Origin: Streptomyces sp. NBC_00223
GTDB lineage: Bacteria; Actinomycetota; Actinomycetes; Streptomycetales; Streptomycetaceae
Length of the DNA stretch: 64,000 nucleotides
Direction: 5' to 3'
NCBI RefSeq assembly: GCF_036199905.1
Contig: NZ_CP108109.1
Coordinates: 3,581,501-3,645,500 of the forward strand
Within the stretch, counting starts at the first letter, position 1. Each line of letters opens with the position of its first letter. Both the position numbers and the translations under genes were made by a program. Shown piece after piece: positions 27,624 to 37,096 of the stretch. The notes under the pieces are model-generated. The model was not told where the DNA came from, searched no databases, and worked only from the letters and a program-made list of their open reading frames with translations.

Positions 27624-28535
27624 CTACGACCAGGGCGTGCCCGTCAGCCGCTCGTACGCCTCGATGTAACGGCCCCTGGACTGCTCGACGATCTGCTCGG
27701 GCAGCGCGGGCGGCGGCTGCTCGCTGTGGCGGTCCCAGCCCGAGACGTCCGAGGTGAGCCAGTCGCGGATGAACTGCTTGTCGTACGACGGCTGCGCATG
27801 GCCGGGCTCCCAGACGTCGGCGGGCCAGAAGCGCGAGGAGTCCGGGGTCAGCACCTCGTCCGCGATGACCAGGGTGTCCTGCCCGTCCCGCTCCTCATAG
27901 CCGAACTCGAACTTGGTGTCGGCCAGGATGATCCCGCGCTCCCTGGCGACGTCCCGGCCCCGGCCGTAGACGGCGAGGGTGGCCTGCCGCAGGTGGGCGG
28001 CGGTCTCGGCGCCGACCTGGCGGGCCACCTCCTCGTACGGCACGTTCTCGTCGTGCTCGCCGACCTCGGCCTTGGTGGCGGGGGTGAAGATCGGCGCGGG
28101 CAGCTCGGAGCCGTCCGTCAGGCCCTCGGGGAGCGCCAGACCGCAGACCGTACGGTCCCGCTCGTACTCGATCAGCCCGGAGCCGGTCAGATAGCCGCGG
28201 GCGACGCACTCCACCGGGACCATCCGCAGCGGGCGGCACACCATGGTGCGGCCGGCCCAGTCGGCGGGGGCGCCCTCGGGCACGTCGGTGGAGAGCACAT
28301 GATTCGGCACGAGGTCCGCGAACTGGTCGAACCACCACAGGGAGAGCTGGGTGAGCACGCGGCCCTTGTCCGGGATCTCGGTGGGCAGCACCCAGTCGAA
28401 GGCGGAGATGCGGTCGCTGGCCACCATCACCAGCTCACCTGCCGCGTTCTGGTACAGATCGCGCACCTTCCCGGTGTGCAGGTGCACAAGGCCCGGCACC
28501 TGGACGGGCTCGGGCTTGTCGACGAATCCGGACAT
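27624..28535 (-). CDS. purC: phosphoribosylaminoimidazole-succinocarboxamide synthase
   Basis: SAICAR synthetase, adding aspartate to CAIR with ATP. Motifs include LHTGKVRDLYQN, VASDRISAFDWVLPTEIPDKG, ECVARGYLTGSG and LADTKFEFGY. The length of 303 residues suits the actinobacterial form. The ATG at 28535 begins MSGFVDKPEPVQVPG; an upstream in-frame extension to 28580 lacks a ribosome site. Confidence 0.96.
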   Translation of the reverse strand: MSGFVDKPEPVQVPGLVHLHTGKVRDLYQNAAGELVMVASDRISAFDWVLPTEIPDKGRVLTQLSLWWFDQFADLVPNHVLSTDVPEGAPADWAGRTMVCRPLRMVPVECVARGYLTGSGLIEYERDRTVCGLALPEGLTDGSELPAPIFTPATKAEVGEHDENVPYEEVARQVGAETAAHLRQATLAVYGRGRDVARERGIILADTKFEFGYEERDGQDTLVIADEVLTPDSSRFWPADVWEPGHAQPSYDKQFIRDWLTSDVSGWDRHSEQPPPALPEQIVEQSRGRYIEAYERLTGTPWS

Positions 28536-28673
28536 GGGTGTCCTCCCCACTCGGCGGTTCAGCTCCCGATTCTCGCGCACCCGGCCCGGCGGGGCGCGTG
28601 CGGGCCCGCCGGTGGGCGGGGGTCGGTCGTGCGCGGGGGTCGGGCGTGGGTCCGGGCCGGTCGCGCCGCGAGG

Positions 28674-30161
28674 TCAGTCCCGTTTGCAGATGCGATCGAG
28701 CAGGTTGGCGGTGGCGCGCTGGATACGGGAGTCGACATGGCCGGGCCGGTCCAGGGCCGGGGACCAGGCGAAGGTGCCCGAGGCGAAGACATACGCGCCG
28801 CTGGGCGCCCGGTAGAGCGACGTCTCCTGGTGACATCGCCGGCCGTCGGTGGACTCGTACGGGGAGTGGGCCAGCAGAATGCGCTCGGTGGACTCGGGCA
28901 GCGGGACGCGCGGGAAGTAGTGGTCGGCCTCCCCCGCGACCAGGTCGGCGATCTCGTCCCCCTCGGCGGCCCCGGTGGCCTCCCACAGCCAGTGCTGCGC
29001 GTTGCGCACGACCAGCGGGGACGGCTGCGGGACCCGGCCCGCGTACTGCACGCCGAGCAGCAGTTGCTCGGGCTCGCCCTGGTCGCGCCAGAGCGCCGAA
29101 CGGCTCTTCGGCTCGCCGTGGCGCTTGCGGCAGCTCAGCAGGCGGTCGGGGTCGCCGGTCGGCGAAGTGGTGAGGTCCACCTGCCAGTACATGGTGTTCG
29201 AGGAGAGGAAGACCAGCGAGGTGCCGGCCTCGCGGGCGGCCTCGGCGGCCCGGCGCATCGGGCGGGACCAGTACTCGTCGTGGCCGGGGAAGACCAGGCC
29301 CCGGTAACGGGTGGGGTCGACCCGGCCCGCGTGCAGATCGCGGGCGTCGGCGTACGAGAGGTCGTAGCCGTAGCGCTCGGCGAACCGGACGAAGTCGTAG
29401 GCGTGCCCGATGTGCAGCGGCAGGCCCGCGCCCGCGTAGGGGCGGTCGAAGGAGACGGTCGTGGCGGCCTCCTCCTCGCCCAGCAGCCGCCCGTGGTCGT
29501 CCCAGGCGTGGTAGAGGCTGGCGCCGGAACGGCCGTCCTCCGGATAGAGGTTGTACGCCTGCCAGGTGATGTCCGGCAGGAGCAGCAGCAGATCGGCGGT
29601 GGCCTCCAGATCCCGCACGGTGAACGGCACATGGCTGCGGTAGCCGTCGGCCGTGGTGAGGACGGCGACATAGGCGCCGGACTTCCAGTACGGCGGGATC
29701 TGGAGCCGCCAGGACTGCCACCAGTGGTGGCAGGAGACCGTACGCCCCGCGGCGAGCGGGGCCGGCTGCGCGATGCCGGAGAGCCGGGGGCTGGCGCTGA
29801 CCTGGGTGGCGCCGTCGCCGCCGTAGTGGCCGATCCGGTAGATGTCGACGGTGAACTCCTGCGGCGGGTCCACGGTGATCCGGAAGTCGATCGCCTCACC
29901 CGGCGAGACCGCGCCCTTGGCCGCGAAGCCCTTGATCTGCCGTCGTACGTCGTCGGCGGTACGGGGGCCCGGCAGGTGCGGCTTGCGGGGGGCCTTGCCG
30001 GTGCTCGCGGCGAGGTCGACGTACCAGGGGATGACCTGGCCCTCATGCTCCAGATACTGCGGCTCTCCGCGCAGCCAGGGCAGCGGGCCCTGTCCGAACG
30101 GGTCGGACACGCCGTGTGCGAGCGCCCCCGACTCCCAGCGCCGTACTTCGCCCATGCTCAT
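28674..30161 (-). CDS. N,N-dimethylformamidase beta-subunit-like protein
   Basis: A 495-residue protein whose C-terminal two thirds match the dimethylformamidase large-subunit fold. It has an Ig-like N-terminal part (FTVDIYRIGHYGGDGA), then LPDITWQAYNLYPEDGRS, a GATase-like core (YRGLVFPGHDEYWSRPMR) and HSPYESTDGRRCHQ. In amidohydrolases of this type the metal is held by Tyr and Glu residues; I cannot confirm activity. No signal peptide. ATG 30161 is chosen for GGAGG 8 bases upstream. It lies 138 bases upstream of purC on the same strand. Confidence 0.75.
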   Translation of the reverse strand: MSMGEVRRWESGALAHGVSDPFGQGPLPWLRGEPQYLEHEGQVIPWYVDLAASTGKAPRKPHLPGPRTADDVRRQIKGFAAKGAVSPGEAIDFRITVDPPQEFTVDIYRIGHYGGDGATQVSASPRLSGIAQPAPLAAGRTVSCHHWWQSWRLQIPPYWKSGAYVAVLTTADGYRSHVPFTVRDLEATADLLLLLPDITWQAYNLYPEDGRSGASLYHAWDDHGRLLGEEEAATTVSFDRPYAGAGLPLHIGHAYDFVRFAERYGYDLSYADARDLHAGRVDPTRYRGLVFPGHDEYWSRPMRRAAEAAREAGTSLVFLSSNTMYWQVDLTTSPTGDPDRLLSCRKRHGEPKSRSALWRDQGEPEQLLLGVQYAGRVPQPSPLVVRNAQHWLWEATGAAEGDEIADLVAGEADHYFPRVPLPESTERILLAHSPYESTDGRRCHQETSLYRAPSGAYVFASGTFAWSPALDRPGHVDSRIQRATANLLDRICKRD

Positions 30162-30531
30162 CCCGCGCCCCTCCCGCCGACAACCCGGTGCAACCATGCG
30201 GCTTCTCCCACCAGCAGATCACAGAAAGCACCTCTGTGGTCACGGTTCGTGGCCTTCTCACAGCGGATTCCCCCGAAGGCGGTCTTTTCGTCCACAACCG
30301 CACCCAGGACGGGTATCCTCTGCATTTTTCGAGCCCGTCCGGCTTTTTTCCCGTCTTTGCGTCCGCCCGGCGTACGCCCCTCCGGTCGGTCCGGGCTGAG
30401 CCGGGCCACGGCCCGGCCGCGCCCGGATCAGTCCGTCGGGTGTGGAAGGGCACTGCGCCCGGTCACGCCCGCGTACGCCCCTCCCGCCGGAACAGGGCAC
30501 CAAACCGGCCCGCCCGGCGCCTGAGGGCCGC

Positions 30532-32178
30532 TTACGGCAGCCGCAGCCGCTTCTCCGCTCGCGCGCCCACCGCCGAGAGCCATGTGCGCAGAGCGGCGGA
30601 GTCCCCGTTCTCGACGAGCATCCGCACCGGCCGCGCCAAGTCCGTTCTGCGCGCCCCGGCGACGTACAGCGTGGGCCCGTCGAGCCAGTCGAGCCCCGCC
30701 GTGCCGCCCGCCGTGTCGACCACCGCGCAGCAGATGGCCGCCGTGACGTGGTCGGCCAGCAGCTCCCGTCCGGTGCGCGGCGGCTGGAGCCGGCACACCG
30801 GCGCCTCTCCGACCGGCCCGGTCGACCCGGGCACGGCGGCGGGCCGCGTCGCCTCCTCCTGGGCGGCGAGTGCCCCGAGCCGCGCGGCCAACTCCTCCGC
30901 GCCTCCGGCGACGAGCCGTTCGATCACCCGGTCGAGCGTCGCGCCCCCGGCGGCCGGCCGGCCGTCCAGCAGCAGCGCGCGGCGCCCGGACACCGGGGTG
31001 GGGGCGGGGGCGGCCGCGACGGGCGGCTGGACCTCGTCGAGCACCCGTATCAGCCGGGCCGCCTCACGCCGCCATATGCGGTCGACGACCTCCTCCGGGT
31101 AGCGCCCCCAGCTGACCGGCTGCCAGCCGGGCGCCGTCCGGCCCGGGCCGCCGTGGAAGATCCGGGCGGCGAGCAGGGAGACGGCCTCGTCCACCGTGCC
31201 CGGCTCCTCCAGCAGGTCGCAGGCGGGCCGCTCGGTGAGCCGCGTCTCGAAGCCGTCCGCGAGCTTGTCGCGGCGGGACAGCTCGGTCAGCGCGGCGACC
31301 ACCCCCGCGTCGAGCCGGGACGGCCACCGCCCGGTGCGCCAGGCGGGCAGCGCGACCCGGGTGAGCAGCCGGTCCCATCCCGCGTAGGCAAGACCCACCT
31401 GTTCCTGGGCGACGATCCGCAGCCCGTAGTCCACCGCCTGGGCCCGCTCGGAGGCGGAGGCGGCGACCCCGCGCTCCATCTCGGCCGCGTGCACCCGGCA
31501 GCCGCGCAGCAGCAGCCGGGTGACCCAGCCGAGGAAGCCGTAGACCGGCCGCAGCACGGCCCGGCCGGCACCGCGCCCGCCCTGTTCCGCGACGCCGGCC
31601 GCCGCGTCGAGCCCGCGCAGGAAACGCCGGGCCGCGAATATCTCCGGGTCGGCGGCCGGTCCTGTGCCCGCGACGACCGGGGCGAGCAGGGCCCGCAGCT
31701 CGCCGACCCGCATCCACCACAGGAAGGGCGAGCCGATCACGAGCACGGGCGCGGGCCTGCGCTCCGGCCTGCCCTTCCGCGCCGCCGGCCTGCGGTCCTC
31801 AAGCCAGCTGTCGCAGTCAGGGGTGAGCTCTATCGCCGAAGGGGTCGGCACCTGGAGCCGGTCCGCGAGGTCGCGGACCATGAGGTAGAGGTCGGGTGCG
31901 GCGGACTGGGTCACCGGCACGGTGGGGCTCACGGCGGGCCTGGCCCGTACGATCACGGCCGCGACGGCGGCGGCGACCATCAGTACGACCAGCGCGCCCC
32001 CGGTCACGCCCCAGCGCACGCCGTTCCACGCCGGGCCCATCCGCCCGAAGGCGCCGCCCGCGTGCAGCACCACCGCGGCGGCGGCCGGCAGCAGCACGGC
32101 GGCGAGGGCGGCACCGCGGACCCGGAGCACCGCCAGCGCACGGGTCCGCGCGAACGCCTCACCTGCTTCTCCGGCCAT
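30532..32178 (-). CDS. membrane protein resembling M48 peptidases but lacking the zinc motif
   Basis: A 548-residue protein. Two N-terminal membrane segments (ALAAVLLPAAAAVVLHA and TGGALVVLMVAAAVAAVIV) are followed by an M48-like layout: PDLYLMVRDLADRLQVPTPS, VLVIGSPFLWWM, VGELRALLAPVVAG and HAAEMERGVAASASERAQAVDYGL. Where active enzymes have ELxxVLAHELxH, this one has ELRALLAPVVAG, so the HExxH zinc site is lost and proteolysis is unlikely. The C-terminal half is Ala/Arg-rich and Trp-containing. ATG 32178 is chosen because the hydrophobic start follows directly. Function unknown. Confidence 0.7.
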   Translation of the reverse strand: MAGEAGEAFARTRALAVLRVRGAALAAVLLPAAAAVVLHAGGAFGRMGPAWNGVRWGVTGGALVVLMVAAAVAAVIVRARPAVSPTVPVTQSAAPDLYLMVRDLADRLQVPTPSAIELTPDCDSWLEDRRPAARKGRPERRPAPVLVIGSPFLWWMRVGELRALLAPVVAGTGPAADPEIFAARRFLRGLDAAAGVAEQGGRGAGRAVLRPVYGFLGWVTRLLLRGCRVHAAEMERGVAASASERAQAVDYGLRIVAQEQVGLAYAGWDRLLTRVALPAWRTGRWPSRLDAGVVAALTELSRRDKLADGFETRLTERPACDLLEEPGTVDEAVSLLAARIFHGGPGRTAPGWQPVSWGRYPEEVVDRIWRREAARLIRVLDEVQPPVAAAPAPTPVSGRRALLLDGRPAAGGATLDRVIERLVAGGAEELAARLGALAAQEEATRPAAVPGSTGPVGEAPVCRLQPPRTGRELLADHVTAAICCAVVDTAGGTAGLDWLDGPTLYVAGARRTDLARPVRMLVENGDSAALRTWLSAVGARAEKRLRLP

Positions 32179-32495
32179 CGGCGGTTCACCCCCTGCGCTG
32201 GTGGGGCCGCCCCGGTGACGGCCTCTCCCCACTGTCGCACCGCCCACTGACATCGCAATGCCGGAGGGCTGATTGCCGCAATGTCCCGCGGTGCGCCTTC
32301 CGGGCACCATAGTTGGGCGTCAGGGGGGAGTCAGCCGTATGGCCGAGCCATCACTCCTTGGAGTGGCATTCCGCCGGAGAACCCTCGCCGCTGCGCTTGG
32401 CCGCGCAAACGGCGGGAAAGTGCGTCCGTCCGAGCGACGCGCGCCCCCACGCGGGGGGCGGAACATTCCCGCCGCCGTCGGCCGGCGGCGGCCGG
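32179..32495. other. intergenic DNA leading into a repeat region
   Basis: No supported gene. Frames on both strands are open because of GC composition, but none has a ribosome site or family resemblance. Confidence 0.5.
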
Positions 32496-32960
32496 CGGCC
32501 GCACGGACGACCCAGCCGGGGGCGGAGCCCGGACCCCCTCCGGAGACCGGGAACGTGCAGGTGGCGGACGCACCGGCACCCGGCCGAGATCGGGGCCGAA
32601 GCACCCGTCTGGGCCCCGGGCCCACGCGGGGGGCGAGCATGTCCCGTCGACAGCTGGCAGCCGCGCCCACGACGCGGCCGGAAGCGGAGCCCAGGGGACC
32701 AACCGTCCGCCGCCGACGGCCGACGGCCGCACCGACGACCCAGCCGGGGGCGGAGCCCGGACCCCCTCCGGAGACCGGGAACGTGCAGGTGGCGGACGCA
32801 CCGGCATCCGGCCGAGATCGGGGCCGAAGCACCCGTCTGGGCCCCGGGCCCACGCGGGAGCGAGCATGTCCCGCCGACAGCCGACGGCCCCACCGACGAC
32901 CCGGCCGGGGCGGGCACGGACCCCCCTCCGGAGGCCGGGAACGTGCAGGTGGTGGTCGGC
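32496..32960. repeat. tandem repeat of about 228 bp, two full copies and a shortened third
   Basis: The anchor GAACGTGCAGGTGG occurs at 32551, 32779 and 32939. The first two units are spaced 228 bases and nearly identical over most of their length; the third follows after 160 bases through an internal deletion. Since 228 is divisible by 3, overlapping frames stay open in several phases. No frame has a credible start, and the predicted peptides are low-complexity. I treat it as non-coding. Confidence 0.75.
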
Positions 32961-33286
32961 CAGGCCACGTGCCGGCCCTGTCGGAGACACGCCGAGGGCA
33001 AGGGGCCGTCCATGGGGGAGGTCATCGGCGTGTCTTGCCGACGGCCGAGGCGCCGAGCCGCGTCAACCGGCCTCAGCCCGGGGGCCGACCGGGCTGGGGC
33101 CGTCCGTGCGGCCTCGCCCGGGGCCCGGGGCCCGGCCCGGGAGCCTGCCCGAGGTCAGCGGCCGACCCCAGCCGCAGACCGCCGAGGTCAACAGGACGAC
33201 CACGCCGGAGGCGTCCCAGCACCCGCAGGGGCAGTCGGCGTGCGGTCCGGCGGGGAGACGGCATCGACCGGGTCGGAGGGCGACGG
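32961..33286. other. gap between the repeat and purD
   Basis: No gene supported. Contains GC-rich clusters such as GGCCCGGGGCCCGG near 33121-33134 that could fold and help terminate purD transcription. Confidence 0.4.
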
Positions 33287-34549
33287 TCAGAGCGTCGGGG
33301 TGGCGGCCTTCGCCGCGATGTCCTTGCGGTGGTGGCTGCCGTCGAGGCCGACGCGGTCGACCGCGCGGTAGGCGCGCTCGCGGGCCGTGGACAGGTCGGC
33401 GCCCGTGGCCGTCACGGACAGCACGCGGCCGCCCGCCGAAACGATCCGCCCGCCGTCCTCCGTAAGGGTGCCCGCGTGCAGCACGTAGGCGTGCTCGTCC
33501 TTCTCGGCCACCTCGTCGAGGCCGCTGATCGGGTCGCCGGTGCGCGGGGTGTCCGGGTAGTTGTACGACGCGATGACGACCGTCACCGCCGCGCCCTCGG
33601 TCCACCGCAGCACGGGGAACTCGGCGAGCTGCCCGGTCGCCGCGGCCCGCAGCAGCCCGGCCAGCGGCGTCCTGAGCCGGGCCAGCACCACCTGCGTCTC
33701 GGGGTCGCCGAAGCGCGCGTTGAACTCGATGACCCGCACCCCGCGCGAGGTGATCGCCAGCCCCGCGTAGAGCAGCCCGGCGAACGGCGTGCCGCGGCGC
33801 CGCAGTTCGTCCACGGTCGGCTGGAGCACGGTCCGCGCGACCTCGTCGACCAGCTTCGGGTCGGCCCACGGCAGCGGCGAATACGCGCCCATACCACCGG
33901 TGTTGGGCCCCTCGTCGCCGTCCAGCGCGCGCTTGAAGTCCTGCGCGGGCTGGAGCGGTACGACCGTCTCGCCGTCGGTCACCGCGAAGAGCGAGACCTC
34001 CGGGCCGTCGAGGTACTCCTCGATCACCACACGGTCGCAGGCCACCGCGTGCGCCCGCGCGGCCGCCAGGTCGTCCGTGACGACGACGCCCTTGCCCGCC
34101 GCGAGCCCGTCGTCCTTGACGACGTACGGCGCCCCGAAGGCGTCGAGCGCGCGGTCGATCTCCTCGGGCGTGGTGCACACGTACGAGCGCGCGGTCGGCA
34201 CCCCGGCGGCGGCCATCACGTCCTTGGCGAACGCCTTGGAACCCTCCAGCGCGGCGGCCTCTCGCGAGGGGCCGAAGCAGTCGATGCCCCTGTCCCGTAC
34301 CGCGTCGGCGACCCCGGCGACCAGCGGCGCCTCGGGGCCGACGATCACGAAGTCCGCGCCGATCGTCGCGGCGAGGTCCGCCACGGCGGCGCCGTCGAGG
34401 GCGTCGACCGGGTGGAGTTCGGCGACCTCGGCGATACCGGCGTTGCCGGGTGCGCAGTGCAGCGCGGTCACGTCGGGGTCGAGGGACAGGGAACGGCACA
34501 GGGCGTGTTCGCGGGCGCCGCCGCCGATGACAAGGACCTTCACGCGCAC
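33287..34549 (-). CDS. purD: phosphoribosylamine--glycine ligase
   Basis: GAR synthetase, the second step of purine synthesis, with an ATP-grasp fold. Motifs: VLVIGGGAREHALCRSL, CAPGNAGI, VVKDDGLAAGKGV, EGPNTGGMGAYSPLP and EFNARFGDPETQ. The 420-residue length is typical. Two GTG codons compete: 34549, and 34543, which gives VKVLVIGG as in many homologues; neither has a strong ribosome site. Confidence 0.96.
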   Translation of the reverse strand: MRVKVLVIGGGAREHALCRSLSLDPDVTALHCAPGNAGIAEVAELHPVDALDGAAVADLAATIGADFVIVGPEAPLVAGVADAVRDRGIDCFGPSREAAALEGSKAFAKDVMAAAGVPTARSYVCTTPEEIDRALDAFGAPYVVKDDGLAAGKGVVVTDDLAAARAHAVACDRVVIEEYLDGPEVSLFAVTDGETVVPLQPAQDFKRALDGDEGPNTGGMGAYSPLPWADPKLVDEVARTVLQPTVDELRRRGTPFAGLLYAGLAITSRGVRVIEFNARFGDPETQVVLARLRTPLAGLLRAAATGQLAEFPVLRWTEGAAVTVVIASYNYPDTPRTGDPISGLDEVAEKDEHAYVLHAGTLTEDGGRIVSAGGRVLSVTATGADLSTARERAYRAVDRVGLDGSHHRKDIAAKAATPTL

Positions 34550-34756
34550 CAGGGTAGTGGGCGCGGGGTGAGGGGCCGAACCTCACTCTTTCGGGGGACC
34601 GAAAGCGGCGGTCTATACCTGATCACATGGCACTCGAGGGCGTGAATCCTGGGATCCCCACCCCACCCTCAGCCGTTCGGCGGTAAGAAGAGAACTTCAC
34701 ACCGGCCCGGCTGCCGTCATCCGGTAGCCGTCATGAGCCATGCGAGGGAGTGTGCA

Positions 34757-35503
34757 GTGAGCCAGCCGGACATGTTTCCCGAGGAGGCCCCTCGGGAGGA
34801 GCCCCCACGGCGGGCGCTGCACGACCGGCACGACCTGCGGGCGCTGCCCTTCCCGCTGGGCGACTGGGGTGAGCCCGCCGAGCGCCTTGAGGAGCTGTAC
34901 CGCTGGGCGGAGGAGGGCGCGCTGCGCACCGCGGACTGGTATCTGCGCGACCGGGTGGGCAAGCGGCGCGCGGCGCGCGGGCTGCGCGCGGGGGCGGCCG
35001 TCTCGGCGTCGGCGGCCGCGGGGCTGCCGCTGGTCCAGCTGGCGGGGGGCGTGGACTCCCTGGCCCGCTGGGGGTACGTGGCGCTGCTCTGCGCGGGCGT
35101 GTGCGTGGCCGTCGACCGGGTGCTCGGGCTGACCTCAGGCTGGATGCGGGACGTGGCCACCGCGCAGGCGGTGCAGCGGCGTCTTGAGGTGCTGCGCTTC
35201 GACTGGGCGTCGGAGAGCGTACGGGAAGTCCTCGGGCCCACCGAGGGCACGGCCGCGGAGGCCGCCGAGCGCTGTCTGGCGATCCTGCGCCGCTTCTGCG
35301 ACGACGTCGCGGACCTGGTCCGGATGGAGACGTCGGACTGGATGGTCGACTTCGGCGCGAGCGCGGCGGGGGCGTCGCTGCGTACGCAGTCCGCCGCGTG
35401 GTGGCCCACCCGCGTCGCCGAGCCCCCGGCGGGCCCCCGTCTCGCGCACCCGAGCACCCGCCCGAACATGCCCAGGCAGCGCCCGCCGGAGGGGCCGAGG
35501 TAG
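34757..35503 (+). CDS. SLATT-domain-like two-transmembrane protein
   Basis: A 248-residue protein. A cytoplasmic N-terminus with LEELYRWAEEGALRTADWYLRDRV is followed by two hydrophobic segments (AAVSASAAAGLPLVQLAGGV and WGYVALLCAGVCVAVDRVLGL) and a helical C-terminal part. This layout is that of SLATT/DUF4231 proteins, in which two membrane helices are proposed to form pores in nucleotide-signal-controlled defence. No partner nucleotidyltransferase or SLOG gene adjoins it here. GTG 34757 is preferred for GAGGGAG upstream. Confidence 0.65.
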   Translation: MSQPDMFPEEAPREEPPRRALHDRHDLRALPFPLGDWGEPAERLEELYRWAEEGALRTADWYLRDRVGKRRAARGLRAGAAVSASAAAGLPLVQLAGGVDSLARWGYVALLCAGVCVAVDRVLGLTSGWMRDVATAQAVQRRLEVLRFDWASESVREVLGPTEGTAAEAAERCLAILRRFCDDVADLVRMETSDWMVDFGASAAGASLRTQSAAWWPTRVAEPPAGPRLAHPSTRPNMPRQRPPEGPR

Positions 35504-35549
35504 CGGCGCCCGCCGGCGGGGTGGGCGCTGACGCGTACCGCGGCGCCGG

Positions 35550-36200
35550 TCAGCTGAAGACGATCATCGAGCCCTGACCCAGGGAGCGGGTCGCGGCCGC
35601 GTGCAGACCGAGCCAGACGTGGTGTTCGCGGGCGAAGGGGCCGCTGCCCTGGACGGCCGCGGGCTCTTCGAGGGTGGTGTGGTGGTCGGGCGGCACGGGC
35701 GCGGGCGGCGGGTTGGCCGGGTCGATGCCGATCACCGGTGCGACCAGCGTCAGTTCGCGCAGCAGCCCGTGGCTGGAGCCCAACGGGCCGCCGCCTTCGA
35801 GGAGTTCGTCGTTGACGACCGGCTGCGGGAAGTCCAGCGGGACATACGCGCCCGCGTGGTCGTAGTGCCAGACGAGGTGGGAGCGCTGGGCGGTCGCCTC
35901 GAACATCTCCAGCAGCTGCTCGTAGTCCCCGCCGAGCGCGTCGACGGGTGTGACCTCAAGGCCCTGGAGGCTCAGCAGGTAGGCGCGGCGCAGGAAGTGC
36001 AGCGCGTCGTAGTCGAAGCAGGCGACGGGCGCCACATCCCCGGACAGGCCGGGCATGTAGTTGTAGACGGGGATCGACGGCTGTCCCGCGTCGTTCAACG
36101 CCTTGTCGTAACGGGCGAGTTCCTCGGAGAACGGGTTTTCCGGGCTGTGGCAGAGCACGTCCACAAGAGGGACAAGCCACAAGTCGCAGGCCACGAACAC
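35550..36200 (-). CDS. conserved hypothetical protein
   Basis: A 216-residue soluble protein beginning VFVACDLWLVPLVDVLCHSP. It has charged and aromatic-rich regions (VYNYMPGLSGDVAPVACFDY, HLVWHYDHAGAYVPLDFP) and no recognised catalytic motif, signal peptide or membrane helix. The start is ambiguous between GTG 36200 and GTG 36194; GGAG lies 4-5 bases before the second. Family function unknown to me. Confidence 0.7.
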   Translation of the reverse strand: MFVACDLWLVPLVDVLCHSPENPFSEELARYDKALNDAGQPSIPVYNYMPGLSGDVAPVACFDYDALHFLRRAYLLSLQGLEVTPVDALGGDYEQLLEMFEATAQRSHLVWHYDHAGAYVPLDFPQPVVNDELLEGGGPLGSSHGLLRELTLVAPVIGIDPANPPPAPVPPDHHTTLEEPAAVQGSGPFAREHHVWLGLHAAATRSLGQGSMIVFS

Positions 36201-36247
36201 TCCATCCGGTCGGGGGCGTACAGCGTAATTCGCCCGCGCGGGTCACG

Positions 36248-36934
36248 TCAGGAGCGCGCGAGGGCGAGCTTCTCGATCAACACCCGGGTGTGCACGTGGT
36301 AATCCGTGGTGAGCTGCCGAGCGGTGGCGGTGTCGCGCGCGGCGACCGCGTCGACCAGGGCCACATGCTCCGACCAGCACACGCCCGCGAGGTCGGCGAG
36401 CGCCCGCAGATGGGGGACGGCGTAGATCCAGGTCTGTATGCGCACCCGGTCGAGGAACTCGCAGATGTGCGGATTGCCGCCGATCGCCGCCAACTCCCGC
36501 CAGAAGCGCAGGTCGCAGCCGATGAACACATCCAGGACGCCGACCCGCGCGGCGCGGGAGGCGGCCTCGGCGCGGCGCCGTACGGAGGCGATGGCGTCGT
36601 CGGGTATCTCGCCGATGCCGTGGTCGGCCATCCACCGGAAGGCGGCCTCTGCCACGAAGGTCCGGGCCTCGGTGAGCGAGCGGAAGTCGGCGGCGGTGAA
36701 CAGGCGCACCTGGAAGCCGCGGTGCTGCTCGACTTCGAGCAGTCCCTGCGCGGCCAGGTCGACCAGCGCTTCGCGGACGGGGGTCGCGGAGACACCGTAG
36801 GTCTCAGCGATCTCCTTGACGGTGAAGTGGCGGCCCGCCTGGAGCCGGCCGGTGAGGATCTCGTCGCGCAGGGCGTCGGCGATCTGCTGGCGCAGACTGC
36901 TGCGCCGCACCGGTGATCCGCCGCCCTCCCGCAT
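36248..36934 (-). CDS. GntR-family (FadR/FCD) transcription regulator
   Basis: A 228-residue regulator with an N-terminal winged helix (LRQQIADALRDEILTGRLQA, then VKEIAETYGVSATPVREALV). The all-helical FCD ligand domain follows, with metal or acid-binding positions in DVFIGCDLRFWREL, CWSEHVALVDAV and YHVHTR. It probably responds to an organic acid. AAGGAGG precedes the ATG. A near-perfect palindrome lies in its upstream region and may be its own operator. Confidence 0.9.
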   Translation of the reverse strand: MREGGGSPVRRSSLRQQIADALRDEILTGRLQAGRHFTVKEIAETYGVSATPVREALVDLAAQGLLEVEQHRGFQVRLFTAADFRSLTEARTFVAEAAFRWMADHGIGEIPDDAIASVRRRAEAASRAARVGVLDVFIGCDLRFWRELAAIGGNPHICEFLDRVRIQTWIYAVPHLRALADLAGVCWSEHVALVDAVAARDTATARQLTTDYHVHTRVLIEKLALARS

Positions 36935-36948
36935 ACCGCCTCCTTGTC

Positions 36949-37056
36949 CTACGTTGTCGTGCCGTGAATGTGCTGGTCGTAGGTGTACTGGTCGTACGTG
37001 TGGTTGTCGCTGGTGGGGGCCGCCGGGCGCCGCGACGTCCGCCGCGGCGCGGGCAT
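36949..37056 (-). CDS. possible 35-residue leader ORF upstream of the GntR gene
   Basis: ATG 37056, with a weak GGCGGG site, opens a frame MPAPRRTSRRPAAPTS ending in a repetitive tail SDNHTYDQYTYDQHIHGTTT. The TAG stop lies 14 bases before the gntR ATG. The tail is encoded by a short repeat (TACGACCAGTACACCTACGA-type) and could be chance. Translation coupling to gntR is a guess. Confidence 0.3.
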   Translation of the reverse strand: MPAPRRTSRRPAAPTSDNHTYDQYTYDQHIHGTTT

Positions 37057-37096
37057 GCCGTACCCGCCGTACACAGACCTACGGTCGTACAGGCAT

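Noticed and set aside
32273..34645. 790-codon plus-strand frame across the 228-bp repeats and purD
   Set aside because: It is antisense to purD and low-complexity in the repeats; no ribosome site.
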